Shown piece after piece: positions 26,394 through 34,276 of a DNA stretch of 64,000 nucleotides. The first letter of the stretch is position 1; each line of letters starts with the position of its first letter. The stretch is from assembly GCF_900167075.1 (NCBI RefSeq), contig NZ_FUWH01000003.1, forward strand, positions 479,833-543,832, read 5' to 3'. The DNA comes from Sediminibacterium ginsengisoli (lineage in GTDB: Bacteria > Bacteroidota > Bacteroidia > Chitinophagales > Chitinophagaceae). Position numbers and translations under genes: made by a program. The notes under the pieces were generated by a model that did no database searches, had not been told where the DNA came from, and was given only the letters and a program-made list of their open reading frames with translations.

Positions 26394-27509
26394 ATGGCAA
26401 AAAATTTCATACGCAGGGCCGCCAAAGGAATACTCATACTGCTGAATGTGGCAGTTGTATTGCTGTTCCTGGTGGCCTGTCTTTCGCCATATGTGAACCC
26501 GGCAAACTGGTGGATGAACGGATTTACCGGGCTGATCGTGCCATACCTTATTCTCGCCCTGATCTTTTTCATCATCATCTGGCTCATCATTAAGCCAAGG
26601 ATCGCTATACTGCCTTTTCTTACCCTTTGCATCGGGTGGCAGCAGGTGAACGTGGTATTTGCCTGGCATCCGGGGCCATCGATCAACAAAAGAAAAAAAG
26701 ATAATACGTTAAGGATCGTCGACTGGAATGTGCAAAGCTTCAACGGTTTGTCGCGCAACCGGGAAGTAAAAAAGCATATCCGCGAAGAAGCGGCGCAATC
26801 CATTATGAAACTCGAGCCCGATGTGATCTGCCTGCAGGAATTCAATCATTCCGACAAAACGGATGGCAGCGGCGATAACCTGGCTTTATTCAAAAGAAAT
26901 TACCCGTATCATTATTTCCCCGGTGATTATAAAAGAGCAGAGAGCGGTTACCGTTCGGGTTGCGTGATCTTTTCTAAATACCCGATCGCCGATACCGGCC
27001 GCATCCGCTATCCCGTGGCTGAAAGCCTGATCTATGCAGATATTGTGAAGGGCGCCGACACGATCCGCATATTTACTACACACTTACAGTCGTTCAAATT
27101 CGGTAAGTCCGATTATGCAAATATGGATAAGATCCGTGATCAGGATCCGGAAACACTTGCAGCCTCGAAAAGTATTTTCCGCAAAATGAAGCTGGCATTC
27201 AGCCGCAGGGGCATACAGGCTACCATGGTAAGGGAAGCGCTCGACAAAAGCCCCTATCCGGCCCTGATCTGCGGCGATTTTAATGATGTACCGAATTCCT
27301 TCACCTATTTCCATATAAAGGGCGACTGGCAGGATGCTTTTCTCAAAAAAGGGTTTGCCGTAGGCCGCACATTCATTGCCCTTGCGCCAACATTAAGGAT
27401 CGATTATATTCTGCCGGATCCGCGTTTTGAAGTAAAGCAGTTTGATATGGTAGATGAAGATCTCAGCGACCATATTATGCTGGTATCTGATCTTCTATTG
27501 AAAAAATAA
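26394..27509 (+). CDS. Membrane-anchored endonuclease/exonuclease/phosphatase-family protein
   Basis: A 371-residue protein with two or three N-terminal membrane helices (about 14-95) and an EEP hydrolase domain (about 105-371). Metal and catalytic motifs are present: DWNVQSFNG, QEFNHS, GDFNDVPNS and the final SDH in DLSDHIMLVSD. Members cleave phosphodiesters in nucleic acids or lipids; the membrane anchor makes a lipid or envelope substrate plausible. It is the third gene of a run with the two rhomboids (gap 33 bp). Confidence 0.88.
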   Translation: MAKNFIRRAAKGILILLNVAVVLLFLVACLSPYVNPANWWMNGFTGLIVPYLILALIFFIIIWLIIKPRIAILPFLTLCIGWQQVNVVFAWHPGPSINKRKKDNTLRIVDWNVQSFNGLSRNREVKKHIREEAAQSIMKLEPDVICLQEFNHSDKTDGSGDNLALFKRNYPYHYFPGDYKRAESGYRSGCVIFSKYPIADTGRIRYPVAESLIYADIVKGADTIRIFTTHLQSFKFGKSDYANMDKIRDQDPETLAASKSIFRKMKLAFSRRGIQATMVREALDKSPYPALICGDFNDVPNSFTYFHIKGDWQDAFLKKGFAVGRTFIALAPTLRIDYILPDPRFEVKQFDMVDEDLSDHIMLVSDLLLKK

Positions 27510-27524
27510 AATATCTTCGCTCCG

Positions 27525-27569
27525 ATGAAGACGTTTAACCTGTTTTGTTGTTGCTGCTGCTGTTGTTAA
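27525..27569 (+). CDS. Poly-cysteine leader peptide upstream of cysS
   Basis: A 14-codon ORF reading MKTFNLFCCCCCCC then TAA, 61 bp before the cysS start. Seven consecutive cysteine codons (TGT TGT TGC TGC TGC TGT TGT) directly before a stop are most unlikely by chance and match a ribosome-stalling leader that senses charged tRNA-Cys. A weak -7 element TATCTTCG (27512-27519) would put the transcript start within a few bases of the ATG, so it may be leaderless. Downstream are a GGCC-TCCT-GGCC hairpin (27583-27594), C-rich sequence and six T (27604-27609). Poly-Cys leaders are known in mycobacteria; I know of none described in Bacteroidota. Confidence 0.72.
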   Translation: MKTFNLFCCCCCCC

Positions 27570-27582
27570 GCAGATACCCGCC

Positions 27583-27609
27583 GGCCTCCTGGCCTGAAAC
27601 CTCTTTTTT
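27583..27609 (+). promoter_or_regulatory. Possible attenuator between the poly-Cys ORF and cysS
   Basis: A short GC hairpin (GGCC, loop TCCT, GGCC) is followed after 9 nt by six T. The stem is short for an intrinsic terminator, so Rho-dependent attenuation in the C-rich stretch after the leader stop is an alternative. A competing hairpin CTGCT/AGCAG (27557-27561 with 27569-27573) includes the Cys codons. Confidence 0.4.
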
Positions 27610-27630
27610 AATTGCAATAATAACCTGTAC

Positions 27631-29136
27631 ATGTCGCTTAAAGTATATAATTCATTAACCCGGGAAAAAGTTCCTTTCACGCCGATCAACGCGCCTTATG
27701 TGGGCATGTATGTCTGCGGACCAACCGTAAGCGGAGAAAGTCACCTGGGTCACGCACGTCCTTTTATCACGTTCGATGTGGTGTTCCGTTACCTCACACA
27801 CCTTGGCTATAAAGTAAGGTATGTGCGTAATATCACAGATGCCGGCCACTTTGAAGAAGAAGGCCGCGAAGCGGAAGATAAGATCAGCAGCAAAGCAGTA
27901 CTGGAAAAACTGGAACCGATGGAGCTGGTACAGAAATACACCAATCTCTATCACTGGGCAATGGACAGGTTCAACAACCTGCGTCCCAGCATCGAGCCAA
28001 CAGCAACTGGTCATATTGTAGAGCAGATCGAAATGATCAAAAAGATCATTACAGACGGCTATGCCTATGAAGCCAATGGTTCCGTTTATTTCGATGTAGA
28101 GAAATACAATACCGATTTTTCTCAGAAAGGGCAACCATACGGGATCCTCAGCGGCCGTGTGCTCGAAGACCAGATCGACAGCACACGTGAACTGGATAAC
28201 CAGGAAGAGAAAAGAAATAAAAGCGATTTCGCGCTCTGGAAAAAAGCCCCGCCCGAGCATATCATGCGCTGGCAGAGTCCGTGGGGTGAAGGGTTCCCGG
28301 GCTGGCATATCGAGTGCTCGGCCATGAGCACAAAATACCTGGGCGAAGAATTCGACATCCATGGCGGCGGAATGGATCTCCAGTTCCCGCACCACGAATG
28401 TGAAATAGCACAAAGCACGGTATGCAATCATAAAATGCCCGCACGTTACTGGCTGCACAACAATATGATCACCATCAACGGCAAGAAGATGGGAAAGAGC
28501 TATAACAATGTGATCAAGCTCAGTGAACTTTTCACGGGTACACATCCGATGCTTACGCAGGCATATCATCCGATGACCATCCGCTTTTTCATCCTGCAGA
28601 GTCATTACCGCGGCACGCTCGATTTCAGCAACGAAGCTTTACAGGCATCGGAAAAAGCACTGAAACGTTTGTGGGAAGCTTACCAGTGGTTCTCAAAACA
28701 GGAAGCGCTTGGCGCTGATGTGGCGGGAAATGCAGACCTGGACAACAAAACCAGACAGCTGGCAGAAGAGTTCGATGTTTTCATGAATGATGATCTGAAT
28801 ACCGCCAAAGTGCTTGCCAATATGTTCGAGCTTTCGTCTGTGATCAATTCCATCAAAGACAAACATATTCCAGCCAACGCATTGGGCAGGGAAACGGTTG
28901 CCTATATACAAAAGCAGATGCATGCTTATCTCGAAGAGATCTTCGGATTGCAGAGCGAGCAGGCGGCAGATAACGGCAAACTGGAAGGAGTGCTTCAGCT
29001 GCTGATCGATATCCGCAAGGAAGCAAAAGGCAGGAAAGATTTCATGACCAGCGACAAGATCCGCAACGAACTCGCCACCCTGGGCATACAGCTGAAAGAC
29101 GAGAAAGATGGAGGAATGAGTTATTCTATTAATTGA
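27631..29136 (+). CDS. cysS: Cysteinyl-tRNA synthetase
   Basis: A 501-residue class I synthetase that charges tRNA-Cys. Visible features are the zinc-ligand region YVCGPTV, the HIGH-like SHLGH, the second zinc part (ECSAMS, HHECEIAQS) and KMSKS as KKMGKS. The C-terminal helical domain is normal. It is preceded by the poly-Cys leader ORF, suggesting control by cysteine supply. Its last 16 bp overlap the convergent thioredoxin-fold gene. Confidence 0.97.
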   Translation: MSLKVYNSLTREKVPFTPINAPYVGMYVCGPTVSGESHLGHARPFITFDVVFRYLTHLGYKVRYVRNITDAGHFEEEGREAEDKISSKAVLEKLEPMELVQKYTNLYHWAMDRFNNLRPSIEPTATGHIVEQIEMIKKIITDGYAYEANGSVYFDVEKYNTDFSQKGQPYGILSGRVLEDQIDSTRELDNQEEKRNKSDFALWKKAPPEHIMRWQSPWGEGFPGWHIECSAMSTKYLGEEFDIHGGGMDLQFPHHECEIAQSTVCNHKMPARYWLHNNMITINGKKMGKSYNNVIKLSELFTGTHPMLTQAYHPMTIRFFILQSHYRGTLDFSNEALQASEKALKRLWEAYQWFSKQEALGADVAGNADLDNKTRQLAEEFDVFMNDDLNTAKVLANMFELSSVINSIKDKHIPANALGRETVAYIQKQMHAYLEEIFGLQSEQAADNGKLEGVLQLLIDIRKEAKGRKDFMTSDKIRNELATLGIQLKDEKDGGMSYSIN

Positions 29137-29597
29137 TCAATCAAAGCATACAGGATACGACGGAGCTGCTTCTTTGCAAGCAGCCCGTTATGCCTGAACA
29201 TGGTAACCAGCTTCGGATCGAGGATCACCCAGCCGGGATAACCTATGTTACCGGAGAGCAGTGCAGAAGCGAACTCATGCACGCCATTGCCTGCGCCTGA
29301 AGGGATAAACCGGAATAGTTTTTCGTTGAAAGAAACCGGCTCACGGCTTTCGGCATCAAACCGGATCGTATAAAAATTCTCCTTTAATAAACGCTGCAGT
29401 ACCGTATCTCGTCGGATGATCTCTTCCTGGAGGCTGCAGTAACTACACCAGTTTGCGGAAAAAATAATCACAACAGGCTTTGGCTTCTTTTCAAGTAAAG
29501 CTGGCAGCTGGTTCAACTGAATGCGGCTTGTATCCGTTCCCGCGATCAGCGAAACAGGAAGCAGCAGGAACAGTATATATAACCAGCAGTACCGCAT
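29121..29597 (-). CDS. Exported thioredoxin-fold protein
   Basis: A 158-residue protein from ATG 29597, with a signal peptide (MRYCWLYILFLLLPVSLIAG) and a thioredoxin-like domain holding the redox site ANWCSYCSLQEE. The cis-proline segment reads YPGWVILD. It starts 2 bp past the stop of the TonB receptor gene and is probably cotranscribed with it, so it may help fold or reduce the receptor or its metal cargo. The 3' end overlaps cysS by 16 bp on the opposite strand. Confidence 0.82.
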   Translation of the reverse strand: MRYCWLYILFLLLPVSLIAGTDTSRIQLNQLPALLEKKPKPVVIIFSANWCSYCSLQEEIIRRDTVLQRLLKENFYTIRFDAESREPVSFNEKLFRFIPSGAGNGVHEFASALLSGNIGYPGWVILDPKLVTMFRHNGLLAKKQLRRILYALIDQLIE

Positions 29598-29598
29598 A

Positions 29599-31848
29599 TC
29601 AGAAAAGATTATACCGCACACCTAAAAAAGCCCTGATCCCCTGTAGTGAGGCATAGTTATAAGAAGGGTCGAAAGTATAACCATAGGGATTGTTAACCGG
29701 ATCATTCACTGTTTTGTTGAAAGGATCGAATGGGCGCATAATAGGATTGGCCGGGATAAAATTCAGCATGTTTTTTGCTCCGCCATATAGCTCGATACCA
29801 TTTCCGAATTTTTTGGTAAGCTGGATATTGGCGATGCAAAACCAGGGCGAATAAGCCGGCCTGTAATCATCCGGTAAAACCGGTAAACGCATTGGTCCGC
29901 TCCATTTCCCGGTGAGATCAACAGTGAATGCAGAGGGGAACTGGTAAGAAACCGCAAAAGTGCCCGACCAGCGTGGCGCATGCAGTTGCTGTACCTTTTC
30001 ATGCACGCCCGGCGCGGCTTCGGCAGACTGGTAAACATCCATATAACTGACGCCGCTAACTATTTTAAGTGGAAAACTGAAGCTCAGTTCCTTGTTCAGT
30101 GAAATACCGCGGGAGATCGCATGACCTTTCAGATTGCTGTAAATGATCTTTGTCGGGTCCGTATCAAAACCGCCGATGATCTTGTTGGTGAAATAAGAAT
30201 AAAATGCGGTTGCATCAACAACCAGTATAAAACCATCACCCGGGATTTTCCAGTTGTAGTTGAGGTTGGCGTTGTAAGAACGTTCTGGTTTCAGCTCTTC
30301 TGCGATCACTACTTCGCGCGCGCCGGTAAGTGCGGCATGGTCTTCCGTAAACAGGTTCACCACCCTGAATCCCGTTCCGAAACTGGCACGAAGCGCATGC
30401 CTGCTGTCTGGTGAATATTTATAAGCAATGCGTGGTGAATGTACACCACCATGGTATTTATCATGATCGAAACGATAGCCGGCGAGCAGTTTATGATGCG
30501 TCGCAAAACTCCATTCATCCTGCATAAAAACACCGGGCAGCCAGGTACGTGCGGGGCGGTTGGTGCTGCCATCCGGCGATGCGGTAGCAGGTGTATTGTC
30601 ATCGTAGTATGTATACCGGAGTGAAGCTCCGGCAATAAAATCGTGGTTTTTCCCGATGGATTTATCCCAATAGGACTGAATAAATGCAACGTTCTGTGTA
30701 GCCATATAAGGTGTAGTACCATAATAGGAATCCTGGTTATGCCAGTTATAGGAAAACTGGGTCATGATCTTTTCGCGGAGCGGCAACTGGTACATACCAA
30801 TCAATTCGGCGCGCCTGGTGGAAATGCTTTCACCATAAATACTGTCGCTGCCACGCCATTGTTTTGTCCAGTTCATTTCACCACCCCAGCGGTCTTCATA
30901 TACATAACGCAGGCCGATGGCGGCAAGCCTGTTGTCTTTCCTTTCAAACTGCCATTTATTGAAAACCGACAAACGATTCTGCAGGGTAACATCCGTAAAA
31001 TGATCATTGTTATGATCTGCCGGCTGCTGGTAATTGAAATAATTCAAACCCAGCAGTGATTTTGCCTTGCCGGCCTGAACCCTTGCCGATACGTCAGCAC
31101 TGACCTCGCCCCAAGAAGTTCCGAAAACATCGAAACCCACACGCGGTGCTTTGGAAGGATTGCGGGTAATCACATTCACAATGCCGCCCATCGCTTCGGA
31201 ACCATATAAAGAGGATGCGGGTCCTTTCACTACTTCAATTCTTTCTACCATACTGTTGGGAATACCGCTGAGGCCGTAGACTGTAGCCAGCGAACTTACG
31301 ATGGGCATACCATCTATCAGGATCAGCGTATACGGACCTTCCATTCCGTTGATATGAATGTCTCCCGTATTACAAACATTACAATTAAGCTGAGGCTGAA
31401 CACCATTGACCATACCAATGGCTTCGAAAAGACTGGGGGTAGGATTTTTCTGAAAGAATTTATGGGAAATGATCTCTACCGGTACCGGGCTTTCCGACCG
31501 GCTCATTTCCCGTAAGGTACCTGTAACAACCACATCGTCCAGCTGGTTGGCAACCGGGTGCAGGGTGATGGAATAATAGCTTTTGCCCGGCTCGATCAGA
31601 ACACTGTCACGGCGATAGCCGGTATAACCGATCACGAGATAACGGGCTGAACCATCGGCCAGATTCAGTTCAAAAGAACCATTGTTGCCCGACCTTGTTG
31701 CAGTTATGCTTCCCGCAACAGTAACAGATGCCCCGCCAAGCGGATTGCCGGAATGATCCTGCACTTTGCCGGTTATTTTTTTCGCTTGTGCAGCAATTGT
31801 CAGTCCTGAAGCGATGAGACAAACCAGTAAAAAAGCCTTGTTAAACAT
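29599..31848 (-). CDS. TonB-dependent outer-membrane receptor, probable metal uptake
   Basis: A 749-residue receptor with signal peptide (ending TIAAQA), a carboxypeptidase-like beta domain (about 22-105, KITGKVQDHSGNPLGGASV), a plug domain with RIEVVKGPASSLYGSEAMGG and a C-terminal barrel ending GVRYNLF. It imports a substrate using TonB energy. A divergent DtxR/MntR-type regulator gene and twin operator-like dyads over the promoter suggest an iron, manganese or related metal complex as substrate. A CNVC pair near residue 160 of the plug is notable. Confidence 0.93.
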   Translation of the reverse strand: MFNKAFLLVCLIASGLTIAAQAKKITGKVQDHSGNPLGGASVTVAGSITATRSGNNGSFELNLADGSARYLVIGYTGYRRDSVLIEPGKSYYSITLHPVANQLDDVVVTGTLREMSRSESPVPVEIISHKFFQKNPTPSLFEAIGMVNGVQPQLNCNVCNTGDIHINGMEGPYTLILIDGMPIVSSLATVYGLSGIPNSMVERIEVVKGPASSLYGSEAMGGIVNVITRNPSKAPRVGFDVFGTSWGEVSADVSARVQAGKAKSLLGLNYFNYQQPADHNNDHFTDVTLQNRLSVFNKWQFERKDNRLAAIGLRYVYEDRWGGEMNWTKQWRGSDSIYGESISTRRAELIGMYQLPLREKIMTQFSYNWHNQDSYYGTTPYMATQNVAFIQSYWDKSIGKNHDFIAGASLRYTYYDDNTPATASPDGSTNRPARTWLPGVFMQDEWSFATHHKLLAGYRFDHDKYHGGVHSPRIAYKYSPDSRHALRASFGTGFRVVNLFTEDHAALTGAREVVIAEELKPERSYNANLNYNWKIPGDGFILVVDATAFYSYFTNKIIGGFDTDPTKIIYSNLKGHAISRGISLNKELSFSFPLKIVSGVSYMDVYQSAEAAPGVHEKVQQLHAPRWSGTFAVSYQFPSAFTVDLTGKWSGPMRLPVLPDDYRPAYSPWFCIANIQLTKKFGNGIELYGGAKNMLNFIPANPIMRPFDPFNKTVNDPVNNPYGYTFDPSYNYASLQGIRAFLGVRYNLF

Positions 31849-31853
31849 AGTTT

Positions 31854-31892
31854 ATTAGAATAAGCTAATTATCAAATTTAGGCAAAGCTAAA
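31854..31892 (-). promoter_or_regulatory. Twin DtxR/MntR-type operators over the TonB receptor promoter
   Basis: Two dyads of the form TTAG-N6-CTAA: ATTAG-N6-CTAAT at 31854-31869 and TTTAG-N6-CTAAA at 31877-31892, centres 23 bp apart. Both share AAGCTAA on the right half. The minus-strand -7 element TAAATTTG (31873-31880) overlaps the second dyad and the first lies near the transcript start, as expected for metal-dependent repression. Confidence 0.65.
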
Positions 31893-31947
31893 TATTTGAT
31901 TTGGAATACACCGATCATTTTCTGAAAAATCTGTTACTTTTATTCGT

Positions 31948-32604
31948 ATGATATTATCGAACGCGGAGGAGAATTACCTGAAAGCGATCTATGCGCTGAA
32001 CCTGCTGGGGAAAGAGCGGGTTAATAACCAGGCAATTGCAGATAAACTGACCATCAACCCGGCATCGGTTACGGACATGGTGCGTAAACTGGACGAGAAG
32101 AAACTGATCAGTTACAGCCGCTCTGAAGGGGCCAGGCTCACCCGCGAAGGTTTGCGCATTGCTTCCAAAACTGTTCGCAAACACCGCCTCTGGGAAACTT
32201 TCCTGGTTGAAAAGCTCAATTTTACCTGGGATGAAGTACATGATGTAGCGGAACAGCTGGAACATATTCAGTCAGACAAGTTGCTGGATGAAATAGACAA
32301 ACTTCTCGGCCACCCCAAATTCGATCCGCACGGCGATCCTATTCCCGACGCAAATGGTAAAATGACGCGGATCCATTCTACTCCTTTATCCGAGATCAAA
32401 GAAGGGTCGAAAGTAAAAGTGGTGAGTGTGGGCGATAATTCTGCTGCTTTTTTACGTTATCTCGACAAGCAGGGCATCAGCCTCAACGGCATACTGGTTG
32501 TAAAAGAGATCCAGTCCTTCGACCAGTCGCTGCTGGTGGAGATCAAAGGTAAAAAAGAGGTCTTCCTCAGTACCGAAGCCTGTAAAAAGATATTTGTTGT
32601 ATAA
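31948..32604 (+). CDS. DtxR/MntR-family metal-dependent regulator with FeoA-like domain
   Basis: A 218-residue iron/manganese-type repressor. The N-terminal winged helix (about 1-65, ADKLTINPASVTDMVRKLDEKKL) is followed by the dimerisation and metal domain (about 66-145, HRLWETFLVEKLNFTWDEVHDVAEQLEHI) and a C-terminal SH3-like FeoA domain (about 150-218, PLSEIKEGSKVKVVSV). In this family metal loading triggers DNA binding. It is transcribed away from the TonB receptor, with two dyads between them. Confidence 0.93.
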   Translation: MILSNAEENYLKAIYALNLLGKERVNNQAIADKLTINPASVTDMVRKLDEKKLISYSRSEGARLTREGLRIASKTVRKHRLWETFLVEKLNFTWDEVHDVAEQLEHIQSDKLLDEIDKLLGHPKFDPHGDPIPDANGKMTRIHSTPLSEIKEGSKVKVVSVGDNSAAFLRYLDKQGISLNGILVVKEIQSFDQSLLVEIKGKKEVFLSTEACKKIFVV

Positions 32605-32609
32605 GTGTA

Positions 32610-33008
32610 TTAATGATTACAATCGTCTGTATGCGCATGGTTATGACCCCTGCAAAGACGGTAATTGAGGTAATGTGCCAGGCTGATCAGAACCACTGCA
32701 GGAAGCAGCAGCCAGAGCTGGTAGCTCCATTTGTGCAGTACGATCTTCATGCAGAGTAAAATAATGCCGCCCGCAAACAGTGCCAGCGGTAACCAGCTGT
32801 GGTGGTGCTTTTTCCTGCCATGGTAAAGGGAATAAGCGCCTACCGCACAGGCAATGGCGATCATGAGGTATTCGAAACCTACATTATCGATCAGTTCTAC
32901 ACCGAAAACAGGAAGGCTGCTCAGTATTAATGGTAATACCGCACAGTGAATAGCACAGGCCACGGAGGTTGCAATGCCAAAAGCGTCCCAATTGATCTTG
33001 AAATTCAT
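32610..33008 (-). CDS. MerC-domain membrane protein, probable metal handling
   Basis: A 132-residue protein from ATG 33008 (MNFKINWDAFGIATSVACAIHCAVLPL). The MerC-type signature of paired cysteines in the first helix (ACAIHC) is present, with four membrane helices. The C-terminus is a metal-binding-like tail (RGHNHAHTDDCNH), and a His cluster KKHHHS lies in a loop. MerC proteins carry mercury in resistance operons, but there is no mer operon here. The Fur-type box in its promoter and the adjacent Fur-family gene suggest zinc or another physiological metal. Confidence 0.82.
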   Translation of the reverse strand: MNFKINWDAFGIATSVACAIHCAVLPLILSSLPVFGVELIDNVGFEYLMIAIACAVGAYSLYHGRKKHHHSWLPLALFAGGIILLCMKIVLHKWSYQLWLLLPAVVLISLAHYLNYRLCRGHNHAHTDDCNH

Positions 33009-33016
33009 GCAGGGGG

Positions 33017-33047
33017 CAAAAATAATGCAATGCAACGGCGTTGCAAA
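33017..33047 (-). promoter_or_regulatory. merC-like promoter with Fur-type 7-1-7 palindrome in the spacer
   Basis: On the minus strand TTTG (33044-33047), 19 nt, then TATTTTTG (33017-33024) match the Bacteroidota promoter. The spacer holds the perfect 15-bp palindrome TGCAACGGCGTTGCA (33031-33045), which has the 7-1-7 architecture of Fur-family sites. Binding there would block RNA polymerase. Confidence 0.72.
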
Positions 33048-33111
33048 ACAAATGTTGTTAAAACGCATTTAACAGGCCTAGGTCGTAACTTTGTGCCTCA
33101 AATTCAGGGAT

Positions 33112-33768
33112 ATGAACAGGAAGTTGCTGATTTATCTGGGTTTTTTCGCAGTATTGGTAGCCGGGTTTTATTTTTTTCTTTTCCGTGGCACAGACAGCTG
33201 GAAAAAGAAACTCTCCGTAATCAGTTATGTTAAGCCTTTCAGGTTTACCACCCAGGACGGACTTCCTTTCACCGACCGCGACATGCTGGGTAAAGTAAGC
33301 GTAGTGGAATATTTTTTTACTACCTGTAAGGGGATCTGTCCCAAGATGAACAATAACATGAAAACGGTGTATGAGGCATTCAAAAACGAACCCGACTTCA
33401 TGATCGTTGCCTATACCTGCGATCCGGCTACAGATTCGGCGGCAAGGCTGAAAGTATACGCAGATTCCATGAAGATCGATACACACAAATGGACCCTGCT
33501 CACCGGCCGGAAAGACAGTCTTTACCAGCTTGCGCGAAGCGCTTACCTGCTCGATGATCCGAAAAACAATTTTGAGAAGATAGAAGACCAGTTTATTCAT
33601 ACCCAGTTCTTTGCGCTGGTTGACAAAAACGGAAAAGTAAGAGGTCAGGTATACGATGGTCTTAAAGCAGAAGAACTGGAGCGTTTAAAAAGGGATATCC
33701 GATCCTTATTATCAGAAAAAGGATCAGGTAACTTTGTAAACGGCATCTTCACGAATAATCCTAAATGA
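33112..33768 (+). CDS. SCO1/SenC-family protein
   Basis: A 218-residue thioredoxin-fold protein anchored by one N-terminal helix (MNRKLLIYLGFFAVLVAGFYFFLF). The copper ligands are seen as the CxxxC pair in TTCKGICPKM and the distal His in FIHTQFFAL. SCO proteins deliver copper to cytochrome oxidase CuA or act as thiol reductants. ATG 33112 is chosen over TTG 33091 because it gives the membrane anchor directly. A TAACTTTG -7 element is at 33086-33093. The Fur-family gene follows after 7 bp. Confidence 0.92.
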   Translation: MNRKLLIYLGFFAVLVAGFYFFLFRGTDSWKKKLSVISYVKPFRFTTQDGLPFTDRDMLGKVSVVEYFFTTCKGICPKMNNNMKTVYEAFKNEPDFMIVAYTCDPATDSAARLKVYADSMKIDTHKWTLLTGRKDSLYQLARSAYLLDDPKNNFEKIEDQFIHTQFFALVDKNGKVRGQVYDGLKAEELERLKRDIRSLLSEKGSGNFVNGIFTNNPK

Positions 33769-33775
33769 CCGAACC

Positions 33776-34195
33776 ATGGAAAAGAATATTGTAGACATAC
33801 TCAAAAAGAATCAGCTGAGCATTACAGACAGCAGGAAAAAGATCCTTTCTCTTTTTGTACAGTCGAACGGAGCTCTCGCCCATGCAGATATAGAACACCA
33901 GAGCGGTACGGAGTTCGACAGGGTTACCATTTACAGAACACTGCAGACCTTTGTTGATAAAGGCATTATCCATACGATCCCCACAACGGACAATTCTGTA
34001 CGGTATGCATTGTGCAAAGACGATTGTTCTGCGGGCCATCACCACGATGATCACGTGCATTTCATGTGCGATAATTGCGGAACCACTTATTGTCTTGATC
34101 ATATTACCGTACCGGCGGTGAAGCTGCCGAAAGGCTTTAAAGTGACCCAGACAGATGTGGTAGTGAGCGGCGTATGCAATAATTGCAACAATTAG
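33776..34195 (+). CDS. Fur-family metal-responsive repressor (Zur-like)
   Basis: A 139-residue regulator with N-terminal winged helix (about 1-80, GTEFDRVTIYRTLQTFVDKGII) and C-terminal dimerisation domain. Metal-binding features are the HHHDDHVHF cluster and two CxxC zinc sites (CDNCGTTYC and CNNC). The subtype (Fur, Zur, PerR) cannot be fixed by eye; the linkage to MerC-like and SCO genes and the 7-1-7 palindrome in the MerC promoter favour Zur or a related sensor. A hairpin terminator follows. Confidence 0.9.
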   Translation: MEKNIVDILKKNQLSITDSRKKILSLFVQSNGALAHADIEHQSGTEFDRVTIYRTLQTFVDKGIIHTIPTTDNSVRYALCKDDCSAGHHHDDHVHFMCDNCGTTYCLDHITVPAVKLPKGFKVTQTDVVVSGVCNNCNN

Positions 34196-34199
34196 CCGC

Positions 34200-34225
34200 T
34201 TAAAGGCGTTTCCAAACGCTTTTAA
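34200..34225 (+). terminator. Terminator after the Fur-family gene
   Basis: An 11-bp stem (TTAAAGGCGTT with AACGCTTTTAA, one G-T pair) with loop TCCA, starting 5 bp after the stop at 34195. Confidence 0.7.
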
Positions 34226-34276
34226 ACCTGTGTACTGCTTCATCAACATCTCCTTATCTTCGCGCAAACTGCCCCC

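Noticed and set aside
27655..28605. 316-codon open frame on the minus strand
   Set aside because: Antisense to cysS; no recognisable protein.
32610..33008. Mercury resistance operon based on the MerC-like protein
   Set aside because: No merR, merA, merT or merP is present and the promoter carries a Fur-type box.
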